Positions 14,060 to 21,218 of a stretch of 21,218 bases of DNA are shown in pieces. The notes beneath the pieces were generated by a model. That model was not told the origin of the DNA. It did no database searches and worked only from the letters and a program-made list of their open reading frames with translations. The DNA is from a virus: the IMG/VR virus record IMGVR_UViG_3300043409_000247, positions 1 to 21,218 of that record; one strand, 5' to 3'. Every line of letters begins with the position of its first letter. Position 1 is the first letter of the stretch. The translations under genes were made by a program, and so were the position numbers.

Positions 14060-14257
14060 ATGATAGAAACAACAACCCCGTGGATATGGCTTTATTGCAT
14101 GTTGGGGATAGTAATAGGTTATGGCATAGTAATTACAATGAAAGAAAACGCCTTTCAGTCAGGTTACTGGAAAGGTCGTAAAGACGGCTATGACATGCAC
14201 CGTAGGATTACAGATACCAAGCGAGATCAAGTATTTAATTATGACAACAACAACTGA
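14060..14257 (+). CDS. Small single-pass membrane protein with GRKDGY motif
   Basis: A 65-aa protein from ATG 14060, which has GGGAG four bases upstream; an in-frame ATG at 14033 would add nine residues but has no ribosome site. One membrane span (WIWLYCMLGIVIGYGIVITM, about 8-27) is followed by FQSGYWKGRKDGYDMHRRI, a Gly/Arg/Tyr motif I associate with small actinophage membrane proteins. Function unknown. Its end overlaps the next gene by 17 bases. Confidence 0.6.
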   Translation: MIETTTPWIWLYCMLGIVIGYGIVITMKENAFQSGYWKGRKDGYDMHRRITDTKRDQVFNYDNNN

Positions 14258-14537
14258 GAGCCTCTTTGATAATGTCATCAAAACTATTCATGCGAGAGGT
14301 GTCAGCTATGGGCATCCAATTACAAACCACAAAAGGATTGCCGAACTGTGGAGTGCATATCTTGGTTATCCAATCCAACCAAATGAAGTGGCAATTTGTA
14401 TGGCATTGGTCAAGATCAGCCGGCAAGCTGAAGATCCTGCGAAACTTGACAATTACGAAGATTGCCTTGCCTACATCTCAATTGCCAAAAGCATCACAGA
14501 TGCCATGCAAGACGACAGCGATGATTGGAAAGACTAA
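14241..14537 (+). CDS. MazG-like/DUF6378-type protein
   Basis: A 98-aa helical protein. The segment YGHPITNHKRIAELWSAYLG, then PNEVAICMALVKISRQAED, then KLDNYEDCLAYISIA fits phage DUF6378-type proteins, which resemble all-alpha NTP pyrophosphohydrolases (MazG-like: E..K..R and the D..EDCLAY part). It could clean or adjust the nucleotide pool. ATG 14241 was chosen because it begins MTTTTESLFDNV; an in-frame ATG at 14190 lies deep in the preceding gene. The end overlaps the following start (TAATG). Confidence 0.6.
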   Translation: MTTTTESLFDNVIKTIHARGVSYGHPITNHKRIAELWSAYLGYPIQPNEVAICMALVKISRQAEDPAKLDNYEDCLAYISIAKSITDAMQDDSDDWKD

Positions 14538-15193
14538 TGGCATTTAACTTAGCGGAGTATGAGGATGTTGCCACGCTTAACAAATGGTTCATCCAAAACT
14601 TCCCATCGGGCAGATCTGACATATCTGTAATCAGCCATGATGCAGTCAATGGTTATATCTTGGTGCAAGCGACTTTGTGGCGAGATAGCAAAGATACATC
14701 ACCGGCAGTTAGCAACATTGCATTTGGCGCAAGAGAAAGTTATATCCAAAACATGAAAAAGTTTTATGTTGAGGATACAGCTACAAGCGCATTAGGTAGA
14801 GCAATTATTCTACTCAAAGGATCTGACAAAACTGCTACAAAAGATGATATGAGGAAAGTTGATGAGTTTGTTCCTAAGTATTCTGCTGCTGGTTCTCGTG
14901 CTCGTGCTATGGAGCAAGCACTTTATATTGTCGATCAGAAAGAAAAGAATGCGGCAACGACAGATCCACAAGCTGTTGTCTGGAGCGTTGGTGATGTTGT
15001 TGATGCAATCGGCTCAACAAAACCTAAGGCACAAGAGTGCAAGCATGGAGTTATGATATTAAAAGAAGGAACTGCTAAAACTGGCAAGCCATATCATGGC
15101 TATGTTTGCAGCGCACCTAAAGGTGAGCAATGCAATGCTAAGTGGGCAGTTACAGCTGCTAATGGCAGTTGGTTCTTCAGAGAGGAGGAATAA
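14537..15193 (+). CDS. ERF/Rad52-like ssDNA-binding protein with C-terminal zinc finger
   Basis: A 218-aa protein; ATG 14537 overlaps the preceding stop, and TTG 14525 is rejected. The N-terminal domain has YILVQATLWRDS and the late motif VEDTATSALGRAIILLKG, like the ENCETSAVGRALA.LG signature of phage ERF-type annealing proteins. Such proteins bind ssDNA and promote recombination, and this is the only replication/recombination gene in sight. The C-terminus holds C168, H170, C191 and C199 in KHGVMILKEGTAKTGKPY then HGYVCSAPKGEQC, a zinc-binding finger found on many phage versions. Confidence 0.72.
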   Translation: MAFNLAEYEDVATLNKWFIQNFPSGRSDISVISHDAVNGYILVQATLWRDSKDTSPAVSNIAFGARESYIQNMKKFYVEDTATSALGRAIILLKGSDKTATKDDMRKVDEFVPKYSAAGSRARAMEQALYIVDQKEKNAATTDPQAVVWSVGDVVDAIGSTKPKAQECKHGVMILKEGTAKTGKPYHGYVCSAPKGEQCNAKWAVTAANGSWFFREEE

Positions 15194-15358
15194 ATGGGAT
15201 ATGTTGAAATAATAGATGGCAGTCATTACCTTGCCCGCCTAGAAAACGACAAGGTAACGATTGAACCAACGATGGATCGATGTGTAAGCTGTAATGACGA
15301 CAGATTATTACATGATGGTCAGTATTTGGTTTGCAGCCAATGTGATTGCAGGCAGTAG
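15194..15358 (+). CDS. Small zinc-ribbon protein, 54 aa (variant B, complete)
   Basis: ATG 15194 directly follows the ERF-like stop, with GAGGAGG upstream at 15182-15188. Fifty-four residues: a beta-like start (MGYVEIIDGSHYLARLENDK) then C30xxC33 and C47xxC50 flanking NDDRLLHDGQYLV. One zinc ribbon is expected. The same family is truncated at the left edge of the window, where the following genes differ. This marks it as the left border of the variable cassette. Function unknown; recombination-region neighbours suggest nucleic-acid contact. Confidence 0.72.
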   Translation: MGYVEIIDGSHYLARLENDKVTIEPTMDRCVSCNDDRLLHDGQYLVCSQCDCRQ

Positions 15359-15361
15359 TAT

Positions 15362-15793
15362 ATGCCAATTTATGATGAGAATGGCGTTAGACAGCGCGAA
15401 GCAAAAGAGTGGCGAGATGAGTGGATTTCTGAACGCCATCGAACTTGGGGTTATGAACTGCCAGCGACCGATATTGATTTTATGTTACTTGAATATTCAG
15501 GCAGCAAGCCAATTGCATTGATCGAATACAAAACAATCGGAAGCATGAAATATGTCGGAACTGACAAAGTAATGCGAGGTCATGCACCAGTTAGTAATTT
15601 AGCTGATATGGCAAATCTGCCATCATTTATAGTTGCTTATGATATTAACGCAATTAAATTTTGGGTGTGGGCTACAAACAACCATGCTGAATTAGAGGTC
15701 TTAGGCGATAATTATGAAGCGATCAGCGAGAGCAAATTTGTGTCATTTCTAAAAAGATTGAGAGGTTTGCCAAATGAGTTTATTCAAGTGTAA
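15362..15793 (+). CDS. PD-(D/E)XK nuclease-like protein (variant B only)
   Basis: A 143-aa protein with the core pattern of the PD-(D/E)XK fold: TDIDFMLLEY (D37/D39) then PIALIEYK (E55, K57), i.e. a D ... E-x-K triad on adjacent strands. It is followed by a helix (SNLADMANLPSFIVAYD) and a final strand (IKFWVWATNN). Such proteins cut DNA in repair, recombination or host takeover. The motif fit is by eye. It starts three bases after the zinc-ribbon stop and overlaps the next gene by 20 bases. This gene is absent from the left variant, where the two zinc-ribbon genes are adjacent. Confidence 0.6.
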   Translation: MPIYDENGVRQREAKEWRDEWISERHRTWGYELPATDIDFMLLEYSGSKPIALIEYKTIGSMKYVGTDKVMRGHAPVSNLADMANLPSFIVAYDINAIKFWVWATNNHAELEVLGDNYEAISESKFVSFLKRLRGLPNEFIQV

Positions 15794-16013
15794 TGGTTGC
15801 AGTCGCAAGACTGAGTTTTTATGGCTCGAGCAGCTAGATACGCCGGAAGGTTTTAAGGCTTATCAGTGTATGGACTGTGGCTGTGTTGGCGTTAAGAATA
15901 TAGCTGAGGCGTTATCTATTCCAGACAGCATAATTAGTCGATGCGATCAATGTGGATGTTGGCAGTTTAAAGATTTGCCTTGTCATACTTGTGCTTTGAT
16001 TGGAGCAAAATGA
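15774..16013 (+). CDS. Double zinc-ribbon protein, 79 aa (variant B)
   Basis: Counterpart of the gene at 110-346. Cysteine pairs are at 6/9, 32/35, 57/60 and 70/73 (approximate), with the end RCDQCG, W.F.D.PCHTCALI.AK kept in both. About half of the residues differ, so the two strains' versions have been apart for some time. The start has GAGG about ten bases upstream and lies inside the nuclease-like gene. The stop overlaps the SpeD-like start (ATGA, 16010). Confidence 0.75.
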   Translation: MSLFKCNGCSRKTEFLWLEQLDTPEGFKAYQCMDCGCVGVKNIAEALSIPDSIISRCDQCGCWQFKDLPCHTCALIGAK

Positions 16014-16393
16014 GTTTGTATCATAAACACTTACTTATTAACGCCAATATCGATAAACCTTTTATGAGTGCTTATCAAGGTATTGACTTTCTCAAAGAAT
16101 TAGTCAATAAGATCGATATGAAAATAATACAAGGTCCTTATGCATCCTATGTCAATAAAATTGGCAACAGAGGTCTAACAGCTGTGGTAATGATTGAAAC
16201 CAGCCATATCGCCTTCCATATCTGGGATGAGAAAAAACCAGCCTTAATACAGTTTGATTTATATACCTGCGGATCACTTAAGGTGCAAAAAGTGTTAGAT
16301 GTATTTATCGATACTTTTGAGGTAGATACTATGGATTGGGTGCTATTTGATCGAGAAAATGGGTTTGTCAAAGAACAGGAAGGTCGCTTATGA
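16010..16393 (+). CDS. speD: SpeD-like pyruvoyl decarboxylase (AdoMet decarboxylase family)
   Basis: A 127-aa protein of the small bacterial/archaeal SpeD class. The key elements are SHIAFHIWDE with pyruvoyl-forming S65, H66 and H70, and FDLYTCG with C87; these match the Ser/His/Cys of known AdoMet decarboxylases (S63, H68, C83 in Thermotoga). The enzyme self-cleaves before the Ser and decarboxylates SAM for spermidine synthesis. Here Thr64 stands before the Ser instead of the usual Glu, so specificity may differ; some SpeD homologues, phage ones included, are reported to act on arginine or ornithine. ATG 16010 overlaps the zinc-ribbon stop; an earlier in-frame start at 15980 is inside that gene. 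No other polyamine gene is present. It takes the place of the methyltransferase of variant A. Confidence 0.82.
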   Translation: MSLYHKHLLINANIDKPFMSAYQGIDFLKELVNKIDMKIIQGPYASYVNKIGNRGLTAVVMIETSHIAFHIWDEKKPALIQFDLYTCGSLKVQKVLDVFIDTFEVDTMDWVLFDRENGFVKEQEGRL

Positions 16394-16479
16394 GTGATGG
16401 CGGTTATGCAGAAACTTGGTTAGAGGAGGATGATTTACGAATTACGACATGCCGTCTGACCTGCGGTTATGTTAATTGA
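16390..16479 (+). CDS. 29-aa conserved mini-protein (copy 2)
   Basis: Starts in the SpeD-like stop (ATGA) and ends TGA 16477-16479. It matches the first copy except E13 for T13 and two silent changes. After its codon for T20 the two copies become identical at 16450, so the end of the variable cassette lies inside this gene. Confidence 0.6.
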   Translation: MSDGGYAETWLEEDDLRITTCRLTCGYVN

Positions 16480-16498
16480 TTTGGAGGCATAGTGTAAC

Positions 16499-16909
16499 AT
16501 GGACAGAAAGCGTTCGATCTTAAATCGAAAAGCTGAGCCGCCAACGGCTAGGCTCGGAAGGCGCAGAGTTTGGGCGATCCTATTGCTAATTGCATTTAGC
16601 CTTTGCTTTTCAAAAGATTATTCCGTTGCTTATAGTCAATACAAAACACAGCATTATAAGCAATATACATTCATAGAATTAAATGATTTAGATCAGTATT
16701 ACTGTATTGAGGAGCTGTGGCACAAGGAAAGCAGATGGTCGCCAACAGCTAAGAATGCAAGGTCATCAGCATTTGGAATACCACAAATTCTAAAGATGAA
16801 AGAACCTAACCCATTCAAGCAAATAGATAGAGGCTTACGCTATATTGAGCACAAACATGGAACACCATGCAAGGCATTACAGTTCCATAATCGTAAAGGA
16901 TATTATTGA
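16499..16909 (+). CDS. Lysozyme/transglycosylase-like protein (second reading)
   Basis: Residue-for-residue the same as the protein at 1386-1796: N-terminal membrane segment, HKES with catalytic E77, C69/C124. In this copy it follows the SpeD-like cassette, so its upstream context is variant B. See the first copy for the annotation. Confidence 0.8.
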   Translation: MDRKRSILNRKAEPPTARLGRRRVWAILLLIAFSLCFSKDYSVAYSQYKTQHYKQYTFIELNDLDQYYCIEELWHKESRWSPTAKNARSSAFGIPQILKMKEPNPFKQIDRGLRYIEHKHGTPCKALQFHNRKGYY

Positions 16910-17214
16910 TGAGTAGCAGTGCATTACGATCTACTGGTTCAACGCATAGATGGCGACAGATACGGAGTCGTATCCTGCGCAGAGATCAATTCATTTGTCA
17001 GTATTGCAACCAAGAAGCTACAACAGTTGATCATGTGATACCAAGAAGGCTTGGTGGTTTAGATAGTGATGATAATTTAGTTGCAAGTTGTCGTAGATGT
17101 AATTTAGCGAAAGGTGGGCGTTTTTTTGTGAGCGCACCGACACCACCGACCCCCCGTTCCTTTTCTAACCCACAAAACACCTCGATCAGCCACGATCAGA
17201 CTGGATCAGATTGA
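16909..17214 (+). CDS. HNH endonuclease (second reading)
   Basis: Same 101-aa protein as at 1796-2101, with ATG 16909 overlapping the lysozyme-like stop. The C-tract and GATCAG repeats are present again, at 17150-17209. Confidence 0.92.
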   Translation: MSSSALRSTGSTHRWRQIRSRILRRDQFICQYCNQEATTVDHVIPRRLGGLDSDDNLVASCRRCNLAKGGRFFVSAPTPPTPRSFSNPQNTSISHDQTGSD

Positions 17215-18686
17215 TTAACCTTAAAACTGGTGAGATAAGCGTAGATCACGCTCAATCGACATTAGGAGGTGTGCAAACACCGCGTATTCACTCAAAACTC
17301 AATGATTTGCCGTCTAAAGGTCAAGAGATGATTGATTTTGCAACCGAACTTGGAATCAATCTTATGGAATGGCAAAAATTCGTGTGCATTCATGCTCATA
17401 AAATTAAAGAAGATAATCGGTGGGCAACCGCCGAATTGGGGTTGTGCCTTAGTCGCCAGAATGGAAAGAGCACCTTGATGATGCTTCGAATTCTGACCGG
17501 CATGTTTGTGTGGGGCGAAGGATTACAACTTGCATCAGCTCACAGACTTACTACATCACTTGAAACATTTAGACAGATTGTTGGCTTGATTGAAACACAT
17601 CCGGCACTTGAGAAGGAAGTAAAGAAAATCAGGTGGCAACATGGCGCGGAGGAAATAGAATTATTTGGCAACAGGCGGTTTGTCGTGAAGGCTGCTAACA
17701 ATGCAGCTAGAGGTTTAAGCAAACCTGAAACAATTCACATGGATGAGTTGCGAGAATACAAAGATGAGGATGCTTGGTCATCAATGCGTTATTCAATGAT
17801 GAGTGCTAAAAATCCGCAAGTATGGGTTTATTCTTCAGCAGGTGATCAGCATTCAGTTATACTTAATAAATTACGCGAGCGGGCATTGGCATCAGCTACG
17901 ACCAATGACCCAATAGGTTGGTTTGAGTGGAGTGCTGAACCTGATGCTCCTATCTTGCTTCCGTCAGGCGAGATTAACTGGAGTGCATTTGCTCAAGCCA
18001 ACCCATCTTTAGGAATTACAATTCACCCAGACAACATTAAAGCTGCAATCAATGATCCACCGGATATTGTTAGGACTGAGTTACTCACACAATGGGTTGA
18101 TACAATAAACAGCGCAATTGATCCGCAAAAGTGGGCTTTGTGTCAAATAGATCCAATACCATTAGATCCTGAGCAACCTACTTGGCTTGGCTTGGATTTG
18201 TCGCCTGATAGAAAGTTTGGCGCATTAGTAGCTGCTCAACGATTATCGGGGGAAAGATTTTATGTGCAATTGTTACACACTTGGTCAAATGATTACAGCT
18301 TAAACGATTTAGCAGTTGCCAACGATATTGCGCCTTATGTTAGAAAATACAATACGCAAACTGTGGCTTATAGCAAAAGGACAAGTCAGGCAGTTGCCAG
18401 TCGCCTAAGTTCTGCCGGCATTCAAACAACCGACATGGATGGGGCTTTATATGCGGAAAGTTGCGATAGATGGCTTGGAGCAATTAACTCACACAGGTTG
18501 CAACATTCTGGGCAAGCGGAATTGACCCAGCAAGTGTTATCAGCTGCAAAATTGCCTTATGGTGATGGCAGTTGGATTATTGGAAGGCGAGCAAGTCGGG
18601 TGGCGGTTTGTGCATCTGTGGCAACGGCATTGGTAACTTATTTTGCGACACAACCTGAAACGGAAATAGACATACAAATCGCATAA
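17211..18686 (+). CDS. Terminase large subunit (second reading)
   Basis: Identical 491-aa protein to 2098-3573, TTG start overlapping the HNH stop. Walker A SRQNGKST, Walker B IHMDE and the nuclease Asp are unchanged. Confidence 0.95.
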   Translation: MINLKTGEISVDHAQSTLGGVQTPRIHSKLNDLPSKGQEMIDFATELGINLMEWQKFVCIHAHKIKEDNRWATAELGLCLSRQNGKSTLMMLRILTGMFVWGEGLQLASAHRLTTSLETFRQIVGLIETHPALEKEVKKIRWQHGAEEIELFGNRRFVVKAANNAARGLSKPETIHMDELREYKDEDAWSSMRYSMMSAKNPQVWVYSSAGDQHSVILNKLRERALASATTNDPIGWFEWSAEPDAPILLPSGEINWSAFAQANPSLGITIHPDNIKAAINDPPDIVRTELLTQWVDTINSAIDPQKWALCQIDPIPLDPEQPTWLGLDLSPDRKFGALVAAQRLSGERFYVQLLHTWSNDYSLNDLAVANDIAPYVRKYNTQTVAYSKRTSQAVASRLSSAGIQTTDMDGALYAESCDRWLGAINSHRLQHSGQAELTQQVLSAAKLPYGDGSWIIGRRASRVAVCASVATALVTYFATQPETEIDIQIA

Positions 18687-18696
18687 ACAGGACTTT

Positions 18697-19821
18697 ATGG
18701 TATATTATGGTCTAATGGGATTATTTGATCGATTTTTGACAAATCAAACACCAACAATTCAAACCGATGTTGCTGCCGCTAATACGCCTTACAATTTACA
18801 ATCAGCTGTTGGCGGATTATTTTATGGAGCACAAACCGCAACACGCGAACAAGCAATGTCAGTTCCAAGTTGCGCCAGAGCAAGAAATATAATTTGCTCA
18901 ACAATTGGATCACTACCTTTAGAAACATATAATCATTTTACAAAAGAACATTTAGATCCAAATAGAGTAATTATGCAACCAGATCCAAGAGTTGCAGGTT
19001 CAGCAATTTATGCTTGGATCGCTGAGGATTTATTATTTCATGGTGTCGCTTATGGACAAGTTTTGGATGCTTATGCTGCATCAGATAACAGTCGAGTTCG
19101 TGCTTGGACAAGAGTTGCACCTGATCGAGTTACTTACAACTTAAATGCAAATCAAACTGAAATTACTTCATACATGGTTGATGGAATGCATGTTCCGGCA
19201 TCAGGCATTGGATCTTTAATTGTATTTAGTGGATTAGATGAAGGTGTGCTTAATCGCGCAGGTCGCACAATAAGAGCTGCTCAGGAATTAGAAAAGGCTG
19301 CTGAATTATACGCTAAAGAGCCAGTTCCCACAATGGTATTAAAATCAAATGGCACAAATCTTGCACCAGAGAGAATTACAAAACTTCTTGAAAGTTGGAA
19401 AGTTGCTAGAAACACAAGAGCAACTGCATTCTTAAATGCTGATGTTGAATTAACAGCTCTTGGATTTGATCCACAAAAATTACAATTAAATGAAGCACGC
19501 CAATACCTTGCAACAGAGATTGCAAGAGCAGTTGGCATTCCGGCAAGTTTTGTATCTGCTGAAACTACTAGCATGACTTATAGCACGACTGTTATGGAAC
19601 GCAAAGCACTTATTGATTTCAGTTTAAGAAATATTCTTACACCAATAGAGCAAAGATTATCAATGGCTGATTTTGTTCCAAATGGTGTCGAGGTTCGATT
19701 TGACATTGATGATTTCTTGAGAGGTTCTGCTTTAGAGCGTGCTCAAGTCTATGAAATCCTAAACCGCATTGGCGCAATGAGCGTTGAACAAATCCAAGAG
19801 GAGGAGGACTTGATCCGATGA
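18697..19821 (+). CDS. Portal protein (second reading)
   Basis: Identical 374-aa protein to 3584-4708, with the same AGGA ribosome site and the same ATGA overlap with the next gene. Confidence 0.93.
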   Translation: MVYYGLMGLFDRFLTNQTPTIQTDVAAANTPYNLQSAVGGLFYGAQTATREQAMSVPSCARARNIICSTIGSLPLETYNHFTKEHLDPNRVIMQPDPRVAGSAIYAWIAEDLLFHGVAYGQVLDAYAASDNSRVRAWTRVAPDRVTYNLNANQTEITSYMVDGMHVPASGIGSLIVFSGLDEGVLNRAGRTIRAAQELEKAAELYAKEPVPTMVLKSNGTNLAPERITKLLESWKVARNTRATAFLNADVELTALGFDPQKLQLNEARQYLATEIARAVGIPASFVSAETTSMTYSTTVMERKALIDFSLRNILTPIEQRLSMADFVPNGVEVRFDIDDFLRGSALERAQVYEILNRIGAMSVEQIQEEEDLIR

Positions 19822-21218
19822 AGATCAATTTCCCAATAACAATAACCGCAGCTGATACAAACAAGCGAACAATAAGTGGAACAATTGTAAGCTGGAATGA
19901 AAAAGGTATGACCTCAGCAGGTGCTACTGTTTTTGCAAAAGACAGTATTGATTTCGCAAAACCAGTAAAATTATTGCTCGAGCATGACAAAACACGACCT
20001 TTAGGAAAACTTGTCGATATAACTGCTAATGATAAAGGTTTAGAAGGCACATTCAAATTAGCCAAAACTTTTGCAGCTGATGATGCGCTTGAGGAAGCAG
20101 CAACCGGATTACGCGATGGATTTTCTGTCGGAGTAATGGTTGATGCTTGGGATAACAAAGATGGCGCAATGGTCATTTCAAAAAGTTCTTTACAGGAAGT
20201 CAGTTTGGTGTCTGACCCAGCAATTGCCTCAGCAAAAGTTGAAAGCGTAGTTGCAACAAATACACCGGCAGAGAATTCCGAAGCAACCGCTGAGGATACA
20301 ACAACACAGGAGGACAAAGTGTCTGATATAACTTCAGATGCTCCTATCGCAACCGAAGCGGTAGAAGCTGCAAAGTCTGAGCCTGTGGCAGTAGTAGCAG
20401 CGCAGTCAGTTGCTTACACAAAGCCACGCTCACCAATTATCAACAAAGCAACATACCTAGAGCATTCAGTTCGTGCTGCACTAGGAAACGATGAGAGCCG
20501 TCAGTATGTAATGGCTGCTGATACAACCAGCAACAATTCTGGCTTAATTCCAACACCACAATCAACAGAAGTTATCAACGGCATTTCAAATGCAGATCGT
20601 GGATCAATTGATGCAATTTCTCGTGGCGTATTGCCAGCATCAGGCATGACTTTTGAAATTCCAAAGATTACAACTGCTCCAACAGTTGGTGAGGAAGCAG
20701 AAGCAGCAACAATTGATACAACCGATATGGCATCATCTTTCGTAACAGTAAATGTTAAGAAATTTGCCGGCGGACAAACATTCTCAGTTGAGTTGCTAGA
20801 TCGTTCATCACCAGCATTCTTTGATGAGTTAGTTCGTCAAATGGAATTCGCTTATGCAAAAGAAACAGATAAGTTTGTCACTAATGGCATTATCTCATCT
20901 GGCTTAATTGCTACAACAGCACAGGACAACACAAACACAGGACTTCTTGCTTATGTTGCACAAGCTGCTCAATTGGTTTATTCAAACTCATTGGGATTTG
21001 CTCGCAGCCTTGTGGTATCTCCAGAACAATGGGGTAACATCATGGGTTATAACGATGGTGGTCGTCCAATCTACAATGCTTCGAACCCACAAAACTCAGG
21101 TGGAGTAGTAGGACCTCAATCACTTCGTGGAAATGTTGCTGGACTTGATCTTTATGTATCTCGTTCATTATCAGCATTAACATACACAACTGGTGATGGA
21201 TCAATGTTTGTAATCAAC
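19818..21218 (+). CDS. Fused prohead protease-major capsid protein, 3' truncated by window end
   Basis: The first 467 codons of the 515-codon gene seen at 4705-6252; the last 48 residues are cut off by the window edge. The internal AGGAGG/GTG start is repeated at 20308-20321. The only difference noticed is the last base (21218), silent. Confidence 0.92.
   Translation, partial: MKINFPITITAADTNKRTISGTIVSWNEKGMTSAGATVFAKDSIDFAKPVKLLLEHDKTRPLGKLVDITANDKGLEGTFKLAKTFAADDALEEAATGLRDGFSVGVMVDAWDNKDGAMVISKSSLQEVSLVSDPAIASAKVESVVATNTPAENSEATAEDTTTQEDKVSDITSDAPIATEAVEAAKSEPVAVVAAQSVAYTKPRSPIINKATYLEHSVRAALGNDESRQYVMAADTTSNNSGLIPTPQSTEVINGISNADRGSIDAISRGVLPASGMTFEIPKITTAPTVGEEAEAATIDTTDMASSFVTVNVKKFAGGQTFSVELLDRSSPAFFDELVRQMEFAYAKETDKFVTNGIISSGLIATTAQDNTNTGLLAYVAQAAQLVYSNSLGFARSLVVSPEQWGNIMGYNDGGRPIYNASNPQNSGGVVGPQSLRGNVAGLDLYVSRSLSALTYTTGDGSMFVIN

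Larger units (their letters stand above)
16450..21217 (+). repeat. Second copy of the 4768-bp direct repeat
   Basis: Matches 1337-6104. It begins inside the 29-aa gene and runs to the last base but one of the window; C21218 faces T6105 in the first copy (a silent AAC/AAT difference). The sharp start next to a diverged, differently composed region points to two genome variants joined by assembly, or to very recent recombination. Confidence 0.9.

Noticed and set aside
15980-16012. Upstream start for the SpeD-like gene (adding MSYLCFDWSK)
   Set aside because: It would overlap the zinc-ribbon gene by 34 bases; ATG 16010 gives the genome's typical ATGA overlap and a normal family N-terminus.
16450-21217. 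True tandem duplication of lysozyme to capsid genes within one genome
   Set aside because: Identical sequence over nearly 4.8 kb at a spacing that equals one full gene set is better explained by circular genome assembly; kept as the alternative to be excluded with reads.
1-21218. tRNA genes, CRISPR arrays, insertion sequences, attachment sites, repressor or integrase
   Set aside because: None was found on reading either strand; small or diverged RNAs cannot be excluded without a covariance search.

Overview
The window looks like the genome of a very small tailed phage (siphovirus type, HK97-like head), read slightly more than once around. It is A+T-rich, around 40% G+C by eye. Genes are packed on the + strand with constant ATGA, TAATG and TTGA stop/start overlaps. 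The gene styles (SRQNGKS-type terminase, HNH gene just upstream of it, fused protease-capsid, small holins, ERF-like protein, small zinc ribbons) resemble small-genome actinobacteriophages. With this base composition I infer a phage of low-GC, probably freshwater, Actinobacteria. No integrase, repressor, polymerase, tRNA or CRISPR was seen, so a strictly lytic, host-dependent lifestyle is likely.

Layout: 1-1366 holds a variable locus (variant A): a truncated zinc ribbon, a 78-aa zinc ribbon, a C5 DNA methyltransferase and a 29-aa mini-gene. 1386-6252 holds a lysozyme-like protein, HNH nuclease, large terminase, portal and a fused protease-capsid. 6327-11871 holds head-tail connector proteins, major tail protein, a tail assembly chaperone with a -1 frameshift, tape measure, minor tail protein and tail fibre. 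11871-12887 is a lysis block (M15-type endolysin and two holin-like membrane proteins). 12895-15193 holds small unknowns, a metallophosphoesterase, a membrane mini-protein, a MazG/DUF6378-like protein and an ERF-like ssDNA-binding protein. 15194-16479 is the same variable locus in another form (variant B): zinc ribbon, PD-(D/E)XK nuclease-like protein, 79-aa zinc ribbon, SpeD-like decarboxylase and the 29-aa gene. 16499-21218 repeats 1386-6105.

The two copies match from 1337/16450 for 4768 bases at a constant offset of 15,113 bp. Left of that junction they differ in gene content. The simplest reading is a circularly assembled genome of about 15.1 kb from a population with two alleles of one accessory cassette, not a true duplication of the packaging genes.

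The points most worth a second look are: (1) the cassette that swaps a SAM-using methyltransferase for a SAM-decarboxylase homologue plus a nuclease-like gene; (2) the methyltransferase gene, which appears to carry a second protein-like reading frame for about 570 bases; (3) an in-frame internal Shine-Dalgarno and GTG that could make free capsid protein from the protease-capsid gene; (4) a canonical CCCAAAA slippery site in the tail chaperone; (5) three GATCAG repeats at exact 10-bp spacing in front of the terminase gene.
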